Source of the DNA: Hippophae tibetana
Taxonomy: Eukaryota; Streptophyta; Magnoliopsida; Rosales; Elaeagnaceae
Length of the DNA: 64,000 bases
Assembly (NCBI GenBank): GCA_037013495.1
Contig: CM072806.1
Location: forward strand, 23,212,001-23,276,000
Direction: 5' to 3'
Shown here: piece by piece, positions 22,021-33,994 of the stretch
Layout of the letters: the number at the start of each line of letters is the position of its first letter
Position numbering within the stretch: position 1 is the first letter of the stretch
Position numbers and translations under genes: made by a program
The notes under the pieces: model-generated
Seen by the model: the letters and a program-made list of their open reading frames with translations, nothing else
Database searches by the model: none
Told to the model about the DNA's origin: nothing

Positions 22021-23143
22021 CTTTTTGTCATGAACTTCATTGTGGGGGCCATTTTGGTGGTGAAAAGATAACTTGTAAGGTATTACAGTCTGGATTCTTT
22101 TGGCCCACTTTTTTTAAAGATGCTCATATGTTTTGTGCACAATGTGATAGATGTCAAAAAACAGGAAATATAAGCAAAAGAGATGAAATACCTTTGACAT
22201 CTAATTTAGTTGTTGAACTCTTCGATGTATAGGGGATTGACTTTATGGGTCCTTTTCCCCCATTCAATGGTTTTCAATATATTTTGGTTGCTGTGGATTA
22301 TGTATCCAAGTTCTAGAAGCTATCCCCACTAAAACCAATAATGCTAATGTTGTTGTTAAATTCTTGAAGGATTTAATATTCAGCAGGTTCGGAACGCCTA
22401 AAGCTATAATAAGTGATAGAGGTAGCCATTTTTGTAACAAGATCTTTGATGAAGTACTAAACAAGTACACCATCACACATAAAGTAGCTACTCCATATCA
22501 TCCTCAAACTTCTGGTTTAGTGGAAGTAAGTAATAGGAAAATTAAGGGAATATTGGAACACATTGTGCGTCCTTCAAGGAAGGATTGGGCATTTAATTTA
22601 AATGATGCCTTATGGGCATACCGCACCGCTTACAAAATACCCATTGGGATGAGCCCTTACCATTTAATCTTTGGGAAAATGTGCCACCTTCCAATTAAAC
22701 TTGAACACAAGGCTTACTGAGCAATTAAAGAGTTAAACATGGATTTAGATAAAGTAGGAGAAAAACAGTTACTCCATCTTAATGATTTGGAAGAAATTAG
22801 GAACGAAGCCTATGAGAATGCCAAATTATACAAAGAGTGTACTAAGCGCTATTATGACAAGAGGTTAGTTCCTAAGACTCTTCACCCTGGAATGAAAGTC
22901 CTTTTATTTAACTCTTGTTTGAGATTGTTTCCAGAAAAGCTGAGATCAAGATGGGATGGACCATTCAAAATAGTTCAGGTATTTACCCATAGAGCAGTAG
23001 AACCATTGGATTCCAAGACACAAAAAACATTCAAAGTCAATGGGCATCGTGTGAAGCCTTATTTAGAAGAACCAAAAAACATTGCTGAAATGGATTGCAT
23101 TTGGCTGAGTAACCCTTTGCACCATAAAGTTATGTCTTACTAA
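21960..23143 (+). pseudogene. Athila-like integrase
   Basis: HHCC zinc region HELHCGGHFGGEKI...CAQCDRCQKTG (about 22028-22175), first Asp in GIDFMGPFP (about 22240), second Asp in [12 protein letters not shown] (about 22405-22440) and Glu in [11 protein letters not shown] (about 22513-22545). 22739-23143 encodes the C-terminal part with LRSRWDGPFKIVQVF and FKVNGHRVKPYL. Stops at about 22230, 22314, 22345 and 22718 break the frame. Confidence 0.9.
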
Positions 23144-23200
23144 GATGTTAAACTAAGCGTTGGATGGGAGGCAACCCATCATTTTAGGTAGTTTTATTTA

Positions 23201-25016
23201 TTTAATTTCTATTGTTTATTTTAGTTTAATTACATGTGAATAATTTTAAAATTGTTAATACTAAAAATATTTGTTGAGATGTGCACTTTAATGAACATGA
23301 TGGAAGCAGATGGGCAGAGGAGCCCACGAATGGGCACGCGGCTTCGGCGTGGTTTGGGCAATATGCCCGCATTGCTCGATGCGGTTGGGCGTTGGGTGGG
23401 TGATGCGTGCGATTTCAACATTTTTGACCCATTTTGTCCAATTTTTCCATCTTTTTTTTAAATTTTCCTCATTTATTTTATGAATATATTTGTGATGTAT
23501 TGCCTCTAATGATTCTAAAAAGACGTATTTATATAAAAATATGATAAAATCATATAAATATATATCTTTTTAATCAATTAAAGTGAATAAAATCATGGTA
23601 ATTTTAGTATTTTTTGAGCACTCATCACAACTCCCAACAAACTTCTTGCTAGTCCCTTAGCAAGAGAAGCGATGAAAATTAAAAATTAAACTATCCTAAA
23701 TCACTTCCGTGGATTGACACGGTTGCATTTAGCGTATGCAACAAGCCTTTAAACCCCTAGGTTTCCCTAGTGGACGAGTTTGAGTCTCGTGAGGGTTTTT
23801 AGTAATGATACCCACAAACATTGAACTAAATATAAAAATTAAAAGAAATAACAACAACTTAAAAACTAAAATTATAACAAAATCAAAAATTAACTTTTAA
23901 GAATAAAAGAAAACAACATGAAACATAACACAAAAATGTCTCATACTTTTAATCTCCTTTAAGATCATAATTAAAATCTAAAGCATAAGTTATTTTAATC
24001 TTCTTAAACAATCATGATTTATTATAATAATTTTTCGAAAATCATTTTCATATTTCATATAAAAAATGTATCAATTTAATTTTACCCAATTTCATTGTCT
24101 GGAATCTGAACGCTTCGACTCTATTCCTCACTAGTCAATACTCTCAAAACACTGAATCATATGGGTTCAAACACTCATACTAATTTATATGCAAAAGAGT
24201 TGATGTATAGAAATGAACTAATATGTTCGTATATGTATAAAGAATAAAGGCTCAATGTGTTATTTTGACATTGATCTCATGAAAGGAATCGAATGTATAA
24301 ATTATAAAGATATCATATATAAAAATTATTTTCATGCATAAATCAAACTCATTAAGAAAAAATTTCAAAATATATGTCTTTTACAAATGAAGAAAATGCA
24401 ATGACTTTTTAGGGAATTACTTCCTATATCTTTCTTTTGTAATTAGTCTTTAATCACAACTTTGTAGGCAATATGGGTCATAATATATAGATTATAATAT
24501 ATATTTTTTATCTCTCTATTTTTTTCTGAAGATTTTTTTCAATATATATATATATTTTTAGAGAGTCAACCCATGTACAAATTGTACATTTTTTTAGAAT
24601 TTTGGTGAGTGGTTAATTTTGTGGCTTTTCTGTTTGATTTTGGTTTAGGTCATCCCATATATGTCTCTTTTTTTCTAACAGTCATGCACGAATGAGATAA
24701 AAGAATATACTATCAATTTCTACTTAAATCATTTAATCTAAGCAAAAATTAAAAAAATATACGACACTTTATTAAGATGAGGAAAAAAAATTCATACATT
24801 CAATGTTAATACCTATAAAGATCATCTAAAAATTTGAATAAATAAGAAATGTGTTTGGAGTAGGAAAAATATATATTTCACTCTGAATAAAGGAAAGTAG
24901 GCTCAAATTATATCTCAAATCCACTAAAACAAAATTCATAAACATCAATTTTGGGTTTAATATCATTTTCATATCTTATCAAGAAATACTAGTTATGACA
25001 AAAACTAACTAATTAT

Positions 25017-25064
<48 letters not shown>

Positions 25065-25265
25065 CATGATATGTTTTCAAAAATTAATCTAACAGTACAA
25101 AAGACTTAATTATTTACTTAAATTTGATTTAAAGAAATGATAAATTTTTGTAAAATTTTTTAAAACTAATTCTAAAAATTACTAAATCACACAAAGAAAA
25201 TAAAACCAAACACAATAAAAATGAAAATGTGAAAAAAAAAAATTAAATTGTTAATTTTTTTTACA
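23201..25265. other. AT-rich region after Athila pol, no gene recognised
   Basis: Contains one GC-rich patch at 23282-23420 with a 70-codon frame (…MGTRLRRGLGNMPALLDAVG…), possibly decayed env-like or 3' untranslated DNA of the Athila element, and a (TA)n microsatellite at 25019-25062. No LTR end could be assigned. Confidence 0.5.
25019..25062. repeat. (TA)n microsatellite
   Basis: About 22 uninterrupted AT dinucleotides. Confidence 0.95.
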
Positions 25266-26400
25266 TTAAGCATGGTAACTTTTCAGTAGCCTTGTGAATC
25301 AAGAGTATCCAAAGATATCAAGTTCTTTTTCAAATTTGGAACATGGTGAACATCTTTCAAAATCCTAACAATACCATCGTGCATCTTAACTCGAACAGTA
25401 CCAATATCAATAACCTTGAGCGACATATTTTTTTCCATTAAAATAACACCTTCATCAATAGATTGCTAAGAAGTAAACCAGCCCCTACTGAGGCACATAT
25501 GGTAAATGCAACCCGAATCAAGAATCCAAACATCTCCAAAAAAACCAATAGATACTGATAGGACATTTTCACCATCGGAACCAAAAATATTTGTAACACC
25601 AGCAACATCATTAGTACCAGAAGACATTGTGGTAAATTTTCCATTACCTTTGAGTTTTAGACAATTTACTTTCCAGTGCCCTTCTTGACCAAAATAGTTG
25701 CATTTATCTTTTCTTTTCTAGATTTGGATCTAGACTTACCTCTATTATTGCTTGTGTCATTTTCTTAATTTTTACCTCTAACAAATAAACCACTACTATT
25801 ATCATTGTTACTTGTAGACACTTTTTTCTTCAACTCTTTGGAATTCAAAGTTGCTTTGACATCCTCCAAAGAAATCGTGTCTTGCCCATACAACATGGTA
25901 TCAAAAAAATATTCAAATGAATGAGGTAAAGAACATAATAGAACTAAGGCATGATCCTCATCATCAATTTTAATGCCACCACTTTTTAGATCACGAATAA
26001 TTTTAGTAAATTTATCAAGGTGATCGCGTAAAGATGTACCTTTTGACATTCTGGATGTATATAAACGTTGCTTCAAATATAATCAACTTGTTAAAGAATT
26101 AGTCATATACAAATTCTCAAATTTAAGTCATAACCCAATAGAAGATTCCTCATCACCAATCTCGCATAATACCTTATCAGACAAGAATAACTGAATTGAA
26201 CTGAGAGCATTTTCCATCGATGCATTTTTTTCTTCATCGGTTAATTTTTCTAACAATTTATCCTTGCATTCAAGCATCTTAATGAACTCTTTTCTAACTA
26301 ATATGTCCTACATCTTTATTCACCAGAGACTAAAATCATTTCTATCATTGAATTTCTCAATTTTATATTTCATCGTCGTGAAAGAAAACCTAATATTAAA
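25266..26400 (-). pseudogene. Tork-like gag and protease, broken
   Basis: Gag frame 25765-26076 reads QRLYTSRMSKGTSLRDHL, LCSLPHSFEYFFDTMLYG and ISLEDVKATLNSKELKKK, the UBN2-type Copia gag core. The zinc knuckle about 25690-25720 has Phe in place of the second Cys. Protease WILDSGCIYHMC (about 25500-25535) keeps D-S-G. NLKKNLISLDTLDSQGY at about 25280-25335 is the pre-integrase start. A TAG in the protease region and earlier stops break the frame. Confidence 0.85.
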
Positions 26401-26524
26401 TAAACATAAGTACAACAGGAAATATGAAACCAATTAGATAACGAGAAGCTCAAAATAAATCAAAAAGAGCAAACTTGATCAGTTCCAATAAATAACAGAA
26501 TAATTCAATGCTCTAATACCAATT

Positions 26525-27211
26525 TGTTATAAATTAGCATTTGCGGAAGCGAAGTTTAGGTCCAATTTTAGTTTCACAAATATATAATAATGGGTAATAG
26601 AAAAATAATAAACAGTGAGAAAATAGATGGCACACGATGATTTAAGTGATTCAACTTTTTAATGTGAAAAATCTATTCTACAAACGATGACATATCGAGA
26701 AAAATCTATTAATAATTAAATGGAGATAGAAAAATCAATTTTTTCACAAAATATACCAAGAAAATCCAAATATATCCAGAAAATATCTCACTCTAATTTA
26801 CTAGTAATATATTTAACAATATAATTTAATAAATTTATTATTTAATCAAATATTACCATACAATGAGTCATTTACTCCATATTTTCGACCCTTGAAATAT
26901 CTAAATGTTGACCAAAAACAGGGGCAGCGAAGATGGTGGAAGCACACGTTGAGGCTGGTCTAGTGAAAGGTGAGGCGGCTGGCTGATGGCTGCGAATGGA
27001 GCTGGAAGGGCTGGCCGGAGATCGACAAGGCTACGCTGGTGTGGTACGTGTAACAGAGATGAATTACAGAGCAGTAGCCTCCTTTTTTTCTTGGCTGTGT
27101 AGCGACTGCTAATCAACTTTTTTCTGCAAAGAAAACAATATATATAACAGCAAGGGTTTACATAATATATGAGCTTTGCGTTATTTTCGGTTTTGTGCCA
27201 CAAAATTAACA
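26525..27211 (-). repeat. LTR of minus-strand Tork-like element (687 bp)
   Basis: Ends TGTTATAAATT and AAAATTAACA form TGTTA/TAACA inverted repeats. Inside, a GC-richer stretch at 26915-27060 gives a 103-codon proline-rich frame that I regard as chance. The U5-side sequence (AATTTATAACA next to the PBS) matches the LTR end at 27884 of the plus-strand relative. Confidence 0.65.
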
Positions 27212-27310
27212 CTTGTTATTCATTAGCTTTAAAACGTCACTATTTAATTAAAGCATAAATGGTAATTTTGTATTTTTCTTGCTTGGGCTATTGTCTTTAA
27301 GAGCATGCAG

Positions 27311-27338
27311 CTATATATATATATATATATATATATTT
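27311..27338. repeat. (TA)n microsatellite
   Basis: Simple TA run between the two head-to-head Copia elements. Confidence 0.9.
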
Positions 27339-27975
27339 ATTCTTTTTGAAGCAGCTGTGGAGATTGCAGTGAATATCAAACCTCGCCAGCATTGCATCAA
27401 GCACCCACGTCTTTTTGAATACAAAATACCGGCTTTCATTTTTCGTGTATCACATCATTGATTCAATAAATCACACTTGGCATTTGTTCTCTTATATGCA
27501 TGTGGAGCCTTAATCGGCCAGTTTGCTCTTTCTTCTTTACAGTACAGCAAGAACGTTTTGTGTTCTCTGCAAGATTTGTGAAGTTGTTCTTGCTTTCTAA
27601 TATTGCATTGGTGTTAATATATTTAGAGATGTATTTTGGGTTTGTTATTTCTTTTGAGTGTATTGTTTTGAATATTGGTGTTTGTATCCTCAATTTAGAT
27701 TTTGATAATGAATTTTTCTCGGTGTATTTTCATAAATAGATTAGACTTTTCACGTTAAAAAATTAAATAATTTAATTTTTTTATACCATTTTTTTCACTA
27801 ATTATTTTGTTATTACCCATTGTTATTTATTTATGCAATAAATTTTGACACAAACTTTGTTTTTATTAGTGTTAATTTATAACAAATTGGTATCATAATT
27901 TTGAGTTATTCTCTTATTTATTGGGAATGATCAAGTTTGCTATTTTAGATTTATTTTAAGTTTCTAGTTATCTCA

Positions 27976-29935
27976 TTGATTTCATATTTTATGGGTTGTG
28001 ATTCTATTTATTTAATATTGGGTTTCTACCATAGCACAAAATATCAAATTGAGAAATTCAATTGTATGAATGATTTTAATCTTTGTCGAATGAAAATATG
28101 GGTCATATTATTTAAAGAATGGCTTATTAATACACATGAAGATAACGATAAATTGTCAAAAAATGACTAATAAAGAAAAAGATACATTGATAAAAAAAAT
28201 ATTCTTAGTTCAATTCAGTTATTCTTGTCTAATGAGATACTATGCAAGGTTGGTGATGAGAAATCTCTTGTTGATTATTGGCTGAAACTAGAGTGTGTGT
28301 GTATATAACTAAGTCTTTGACAAGTCGATTATATTTAAAGCAGCACTTGTATATTTTCAGAATATCAGAAGATACACTTTTACACAATCACCTTGATAAA
28401 TTTACCAAAATTATTCGTGATCTGAGAAAATGATGGTGTTAAAATTGATTATGAGGATCACACCATAGTTCTATTATGTTCTTTACCTTATTTGTTTGAA
28501 TATTTTATTGATACTATACTATATGGACAAGACATTATTTCTTTGATGGATGTTAAAGCAATTTTGAATTCTAAAGAGTTAAAAAAAAAATGTGCACTGA
28601 CAAAAATGATAATAGTAATGATTTATTTGTCAGAAGTAGAAATTAAGAAAAAGGCTCAAGCAACAACAAAGGTAAGTTTATATCCTAATCTAGAAAAAGA
28701 AAAGATAAATGACAATACTGCTATCAGGAAGGACATTAGATAGTAAATTTTTGAAACTCAATGGTAAAGGAAAATATGCCACAACATCTTTTGATACTAA
28801 TGATGTCAATGGTGTTGCAGATAGTTTAGGTTTCGATGGTAAGAATGTTATACCAGTACATGTTGGTTCTCTTAGAGATATTTGGATTATTCATTCCGGT
28901 TGCACTTACCATATGTGTCCCAATAGAGACTGGTTTATTTTTTATCAATCTATTGATGAAAGTGTTACATTGATGGGAAACAATGTGTCATGTAAGGATG
29001 TTGGTATTGGTACTGTCTGAATAAAATGCATGATGGTATTGTTAGGACTTTGAACAATGTTTACAATGTTTTATATTTGAAAAAAAACCTGATATGTTTG
29101 GGTACTCTTGATTCACAAGGCTATAGGTATATAATTGAATGTGGAGTTTTAAAAGTTAGTAAGGATGCTATAATTTCTATTACAGGGAAATTATCATGTA
29201 GTCTCTATGTGCTTTAGGATAGCATTGTCATTAGCCATATTTCAATTTTGTACTCGTCAGATCAAGATTCAGATACCACTCGTTTATGACATGTGTGATC
29301 ATAAAATTTGGAAGCTTGATTTCTATGAGTGTTGTATCTATGGAAAGCATTATAGGGTCAAGTTTAGTATAACCACCTATAAAACGAAAAATACTTTTGA
29401 TTATATTCATTTCGATCATTAGGGTCCTTCTATTGTTGTTTCTAAAAGTGGAGCCCAATATGTCCTAACTTTTATTGATGACGTACCTCGTCATGTATGG
29501 ATGTATTTCCTAAAAAGCAAGAATGATGTGTTCTCAAAATTTGTAAGTTTAAGGCTTGTATAAAAAATCAAAAAGGCAATAAGATCACGCGTTTGAGGAC
29601 AGACACTAGCTTGGAGTTTTATGACTATTAATTTAATGAATTTTGCGAAAGAAATGACATGGTGAAACTGCACTATGTGTAATACACCACAGCAAAATGG
29701 AGTTACAGAAGTACGAATAGAACTCTTTTGAAAAGAGCTCGTTGTATGCTCTTTCAAGCTAATTTGGATAAATCATTTTTGGTTGAAGCTTGTAACTATG
29801 CCTGTTATTTAGTGAATCAGTCTCCATCAACTACAATTGAGTTGAAGATTCCGTTTGAGTTATTTTCTAGTACTCTTGCTAATTATTCTGATTTGAAATT
29901 ATTTGGAAAGAGTACTCCATATTTCACCAACAATG
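27976..29935 (+). pseudogene. Tork-like gag-pol, broken
   Basis: Gag starts around 28030 (YQIEKFNCMNDFNLCRMK), then FEYFIDTILYGQDIISLMDVKAILNSKELKKK (in pieces, 28492-28600). A degenerate zinc knuckle (YCYQEGH) precedes 28709-29020, where the protease reads IWIIHSGCTYHMC: His replaces the catalytic Asp. 29026-29217 gives YLKKNLICLGTLDSQGY. Integrase remnants include YVLTFIDDVPRHVWMYFLK (about 29460-29515), TPQQNGVTE (about 29687-29710) and the open piece 29728-29943 (KRARCMLFQANLDKSFLVEA, ACYLVNQSPSTTIELK). Many stops. Confidence 0.85.
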
Positions 29936-30230
29936 GGTCATAATGTTAAGAGATATGGAATCAGAAGCCAGTATTTCACTTTTTGATTTTCAGCATACCA
30001 TTTTCCATATCTAGTGTCTAACACGATAGGTGGAGTGGTTTTGCCCATAATGTAAGAGAGTTTTTCTTATTCAACAATATGCATCTCCATCAATTGAGAC
30101 CACACATCATAATTTATTTCAGTAAATAAAATTCCTACATTAAAAGGACCTTTAGACTGGAAAAAGACTGGAACATATTTGGTTTCTATGGATTCAATTT
30201 GTTCACTCTTTTTTTTTCCTTTTCTCCTTT
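29936..30230 (-). pseudogene. Copia gag fragment, minus strand
   Basis: Minus-strand reading gives NYDVWSQLMEMHIVE, KLSYIMGKTTPP and KWYAENQKVKYWLL, the N-terminal gag core of a plant Copia element unlike the Tork copies beside it. It abuts the end of the plus-strand Tork fragment, so this is a junction of two decayed elements in opposite orientation. One stop after the first motif. Confidence 0.7.
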
Positions 30231-30554
30231 TTTTTTGCTTCTCTTTTTTTTAAAAAATAATAATATGATAGTACATTAAATTAAACATATTAAATACACT
30301 AAATGTCTCATATTCAACAAATCAAAATAGAGCTTATTATACAAACCTTTGTGAGAGAAAGTGTGGCTGGTTAGGATTGATGGAGACGTGTTGGTGAGGC
30401 TAGTGTGTAAAGAGGACTAATGTGCGATGGTAATACTGTGCATGGTAGGTTTTAGGAGATGGGTTTGTGGTGGCTTAACGATAGTGAAATAAAGACCTAT
30501 TGATGTCGCGATAAACGATGACAGAGACAAGCGAAAGGTGAGTAGTTTTCTTTG

Positions 30555-30642
30555 GGTGGTTTATTGTGTGAATGGGTTTTGGTAGGTGGTTTTCTATGCG
30601 AATGGGTTTTGGTGGTGGTTTTTTGTGTGAATGGGCTATGGT
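30555..30642. repeat. ~30-bp minisatellite, 3 copies
   Basis: Three imperfect copies of GGTGGTTTTTTGTGTGAATG followed by GGTTTTGGT. Flanking 30330-30720 is G/T-rich with no coding frame that I can assign. Confidence 0.8.
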
Positions 30643-30719
30643 TAGGTAGAAACAAAGGTAGGTATTTTGGTTGAAGATTTGGGTGGTGGCAATGGTTTGG
30701 GTGTAAGTGGCCAAGGTTT

Positions 30720-31918
30720 TTTTTAATACAGGATAAATTTGAGTTTATAAAACCGTTCTATGCTTTGATATCATGAAAATGGGAATAATAAATTAAATTT
30801 TTTTGTATATTTTTACTGATTAAATACATTGTATATATAAGACTAGAATTACCAATTAACTTCTTAGAATCATGCCTATAAAATCTCTATGATTTGTATA
30901 CATCTACACAATTTACTATATAAGACAAGGCAATAATTAACTATCTTTACTAGATCACTTATACAATCTTCTACATAGGGCAAGGCAATAATTAACAATC
31001 ACAAGATTGTTGACTATCTTAACAATCACAAAGATTTGATTCTAGGACCTTACTGCTCTTATACCATATAAGAAATGTCATGCATCAATTCTCCCAAAAT
31101 TTCAAGCTTGTGGAAGATAAATCTAATAACTCATTTATACTCTTTAACACCAACACTACCTTAAACTAGATTCTTATTCAACAATGCTTCAATATGCATG
31201 TTGAATGATAATATCAATGCCCAAATTACTTCTCATCTACAAATGCATATTATTGACATAATAATCCTCTCATCTACAAATGCATATTATTGACATAATA
31301 GTCCCTTGAGTCATGATACTTCAGAATAATTAATACAAAATCATAGTCATGTAGTAATATGGCTGATGATGGTAAGTTTTCAAATAAAGAGAAGCAGAGC
31401 ACCTACCTTTTCGTTTCTCTGTTCTCCATGTGGTCAGCATGCTGCTTTATACCTATGGAAAAAATAATTGACTACACAGTTTCTTTATAGCAATTATGCA
31501 TGGGATATGATAAAACTGTGTTGTGGATGTCATTGTTGTCGATGGTCTGTCATTAAGTCAGAATGAAAATCTCTTTAAAACTAGGAAAGAAGTAATATAA
31601 ATTTATATGGTACTTACATTTCACTGAGAATGGGGAGACAAGTTTAATGTGGATCCATGATCTTGAACAGAATGCATAAGAAAATTCTAATCGAAACAAA
31701 AGACGGTCATTGTAACAATCATTCAAGACTCACTGATGATTCAGATGGAAGGACAAAATGAAGAATAACAAAATCTTTATATACAAAAAGAGCCCATGAT
31801 GTTTAGTTTTTGTCTTGTATACCAATAAATAACAAAATGCCCTTATAACAAATATACCTGTTATACCAAGAGTGCATGTGGCTTAGTGTGAGCTGATATG
31901 TAAAGTAATATTATTAAT
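30720..31918. other. Noncoding region with short repeats
   Basis: No gene seen. Contains a near-repeat of ACAAGGCAATAATTAAC at about 30925 and 30980 and a 32-bp direct repeat (CTCATCTACAAATGCATATT...) at 31232-31263 and 31269-31300. Confidence 0.6.
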
Positions 31919-33064
31919 TGAAGGTTTATAAAATATGGACCTGATTAACCTAGAAGGGGTGAATAGTTTATTTTTAATTTTTATTAATTTATAATTTACT
32001 AACCTAAACAGAGCGGCCAAACATGCAATCGTGTGTAAGAGTAAAGTGCAGAAATTATAACACACGATATTTTTAGGTGGAAACAACCTAAGCCACAACA
32101 ATGACCTAAGAGGAAAACCATCGGTCCACCGGACCACCTAACTTTCCACTATGAAAATCAAATGTTCAAGTACAAACTCGGTCTTATGCTACCCTCCCTA
32201 GGATACTACCCCAATGTACTTTACTTACGAGCCCCTGCTCTGTTTTCACAGTTTCCAAAATTAGCGTGAGCGGTTTCCAGACCAACGTTTCAACAAGCTC
32301 CCCGCAAATCAGATACGTTTCCGAAGTAACTGCAAAATAGTTAGCACAAAAAAAAACACAAGTGCCCGTGTGTGTTCTAGAGCGGATTTAACAATGAATA
32401 ATCCTAACTAGATGATTCAAAATATATGTCATTTAAATCAAATCAACTAGAAAATTCTAAAACAAAAGATTAAGTACAGATTCAATAAAAATAACTTCCT
32501 TAAAATTTAATACTCAAATTAAATAATCATGATTACATATAAAATTATTTAATCTAAATATCTAAATATCTAATCCAAAAGAATTAAATTAATTAAGAAA
32601 ATCAATATATATTAATATCCTTCCTTTTCAACTTTCTACACAGCTTTCAAAATATTTTAATTACTTTCTCCAATTACTTGCTCCAACATTCTGTATAACT
32701 TTTTCAATATATTTAAATTAACTTCTCTAACATTCTGTATAACTTTTTCAATATATACTAAATTAACTTCTCCATGTATAACTTTATCAATATATATTAA
32801 TTACCTTTGATGTTGCTTTTTCAATATATATTAATTACCTTCGACGTTGCTTTTTCAATATATATTAATTACCTTCCATAGTGCTGTTGTTCCCTTTTTT
32901 TTTCTTTTCACCAGATATTGATTATTCAATCGGCAGCTCCTTCTTTTTTTTTCAGCACATATGTTTTTTGTTCTGCTCACCATCAACCCTAATGTATCTT
33001 TATTTATAGATAATTATAATACCTAATAGTATTAGGGTTAAATGAATTTTGGGTTCAAAGCATT

Positions 33065-33104
<40 letters not shown>

Positions 33105-33351
33105 TAAATCACATCTTAAAAATATTAAGACACATAAAAAATATTTAAACACCAAAAATAATTTTAGATTTATGAACGTGTACTATTAAATGTATAAATG
33201 AAATTCTATGTGTCGTAATTATAAAAGACATACCTGAAGTACGAATATTTAGAACTTGAACATTTGTTCGGCTGTTCTTGATAAACTTGATAGCAGGCCT
33301 AAAAACAAATTTACAAATAAATATTTTGTCCACGAAAATAGCCAACACTCA
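31919..33351 (-). repeat. SIRE-like Copia LTR, minus orientation (~1.43 kb)
   Basis: Starts TGAAGGTTTATAAAATATGG and ends GCCAACACTCA. The first ~600 bp match 58953-59520, the LTR next to a SIRE-like gag, including the AGGTGGAAACAACCTAAGCC segment. A TATAAATA-type box reads on the minus strand at about 33000. No PBS lies left of it, and no clear target duplication, so it is a solo or truncated LTR. A (TA)n tract at 33068-33101 is inside. Confidence 0.65.
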
Positions 33352-33364
33352 TGGTCCTTACACT

Positions 33365-33990
33365 AATATAGTTAGAGGTGGTTATATTTAGAGCCTATAA
33401 TAGTAGTACACGAGGAATGTGTGATGCATGTATTAGTTGAATATAAGTGTAACCTAAGGATTATCATTTTTAGTATATACAAATCAGTTTTCTCTTCTCT
33501 GCTTGAGTTCTAGATTTCCCTTCTTCCTCACAGAACCTGGTTCTTGAATGGTATCAGAGTTTTCTATCTAACATGCAGTTGAAGATGAGCAGCCAAGGGA
33601 ATAGGAAGAGATGAAGAGAAAACTGAATAATCTTTTATTTGATTCAATGAATTATATTTACAATGTGAAGCTTGTAGCTATTTATACTATTCTTGTACGA
33701 TCAATCAATAGAATTTTTACTCTGAGCTACTTCAATACAATATAACAAAATTTACTTTTCAGTTTTGCACTACCAACAAAATTATTCACAATAATCAGCT
33801 ACACTACACTCTAGCCACCATGCACTGTACTACACTGTTGCGCCACACCATCTACCTTGGCATCACTTGTTGACACACATAGATCACCAAAAACCCTCAC
33901 ACACAGAGGTAGAATGTTGACACTAAGTTTGCCATGCAAGATAAAGAACAGAGAGTGAGAGGGAGGCTCGGTATGTTGTAAAGAGTTATT
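33365..33990. other. Fragments of other Copia LTR/leader sequences
   Basis: TGGTATCAGAG at 33549-33559 is a plus-strand PBS, preceded by ~180 bp of LTR-like DNA. Further right, a minus-strand TATAAATAG motif (about 33681-33690) suggests a piece of another LTR in opposite orientation. No coding frame. Confidence 0.4.
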
Positions 33991-33994
33991 AATT

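Larger units (their letters stand above)
19535..23200 (+). mobile_element. Athila-like Gypsy LTR retrotransposon, pol region
   Basis: Plus-strand order protease, RT, RNase H, integrase, with the Athila wording ([59 protein letters not shown]). Immediately after pol a GGGAGGCAACCCA motif (about 23167-23179) typical for the region after Athila pol is present. No gag, PBS or LTR was found in the window. Frameshifts and stops make it dead. Confidence 0.85.
25266..27211 (-). mobile_element. Tork-like Copia element, 5' part (LTR, gag, protease)
   Basis: Minus-strand order: LTR 26525-27211 (TGTTA...TAACA), PBS 26510-26521 (TGGTATTAGAGC), gag (about 25760-26400), zinc knuckle, protease and pre-integrase up to 25266, where it is truncated. 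The LTR has a TATATATA at about 27138-27150 on the minus strand and a following CTTGT. It belongs to the same family as the plus-strand element that starts near 27884. Confidence 0.8.
27270..29935 (+). mobile_element. Tork-like Copia element, 5' two thirds, plus strand
   Basis: Plus-strand LTR end AATTTATAACA at 27884 is followed by PBS TGGTATCATAA (27888-27898), gag, protease and integrase up to about 29935, where it is cut by another fragment. LTR left end is not certain. It is a diverged sister of the minus-strand element at 25266-27211, in head-to-head orientation. Confidence 0.8.

Noticed and set aside
26901..27212. 103-codon minus-strand frame, Pro/Leu rich
   Set aside because: Falls inside the LTR of the Tork-like element across its TATA box; no domain.
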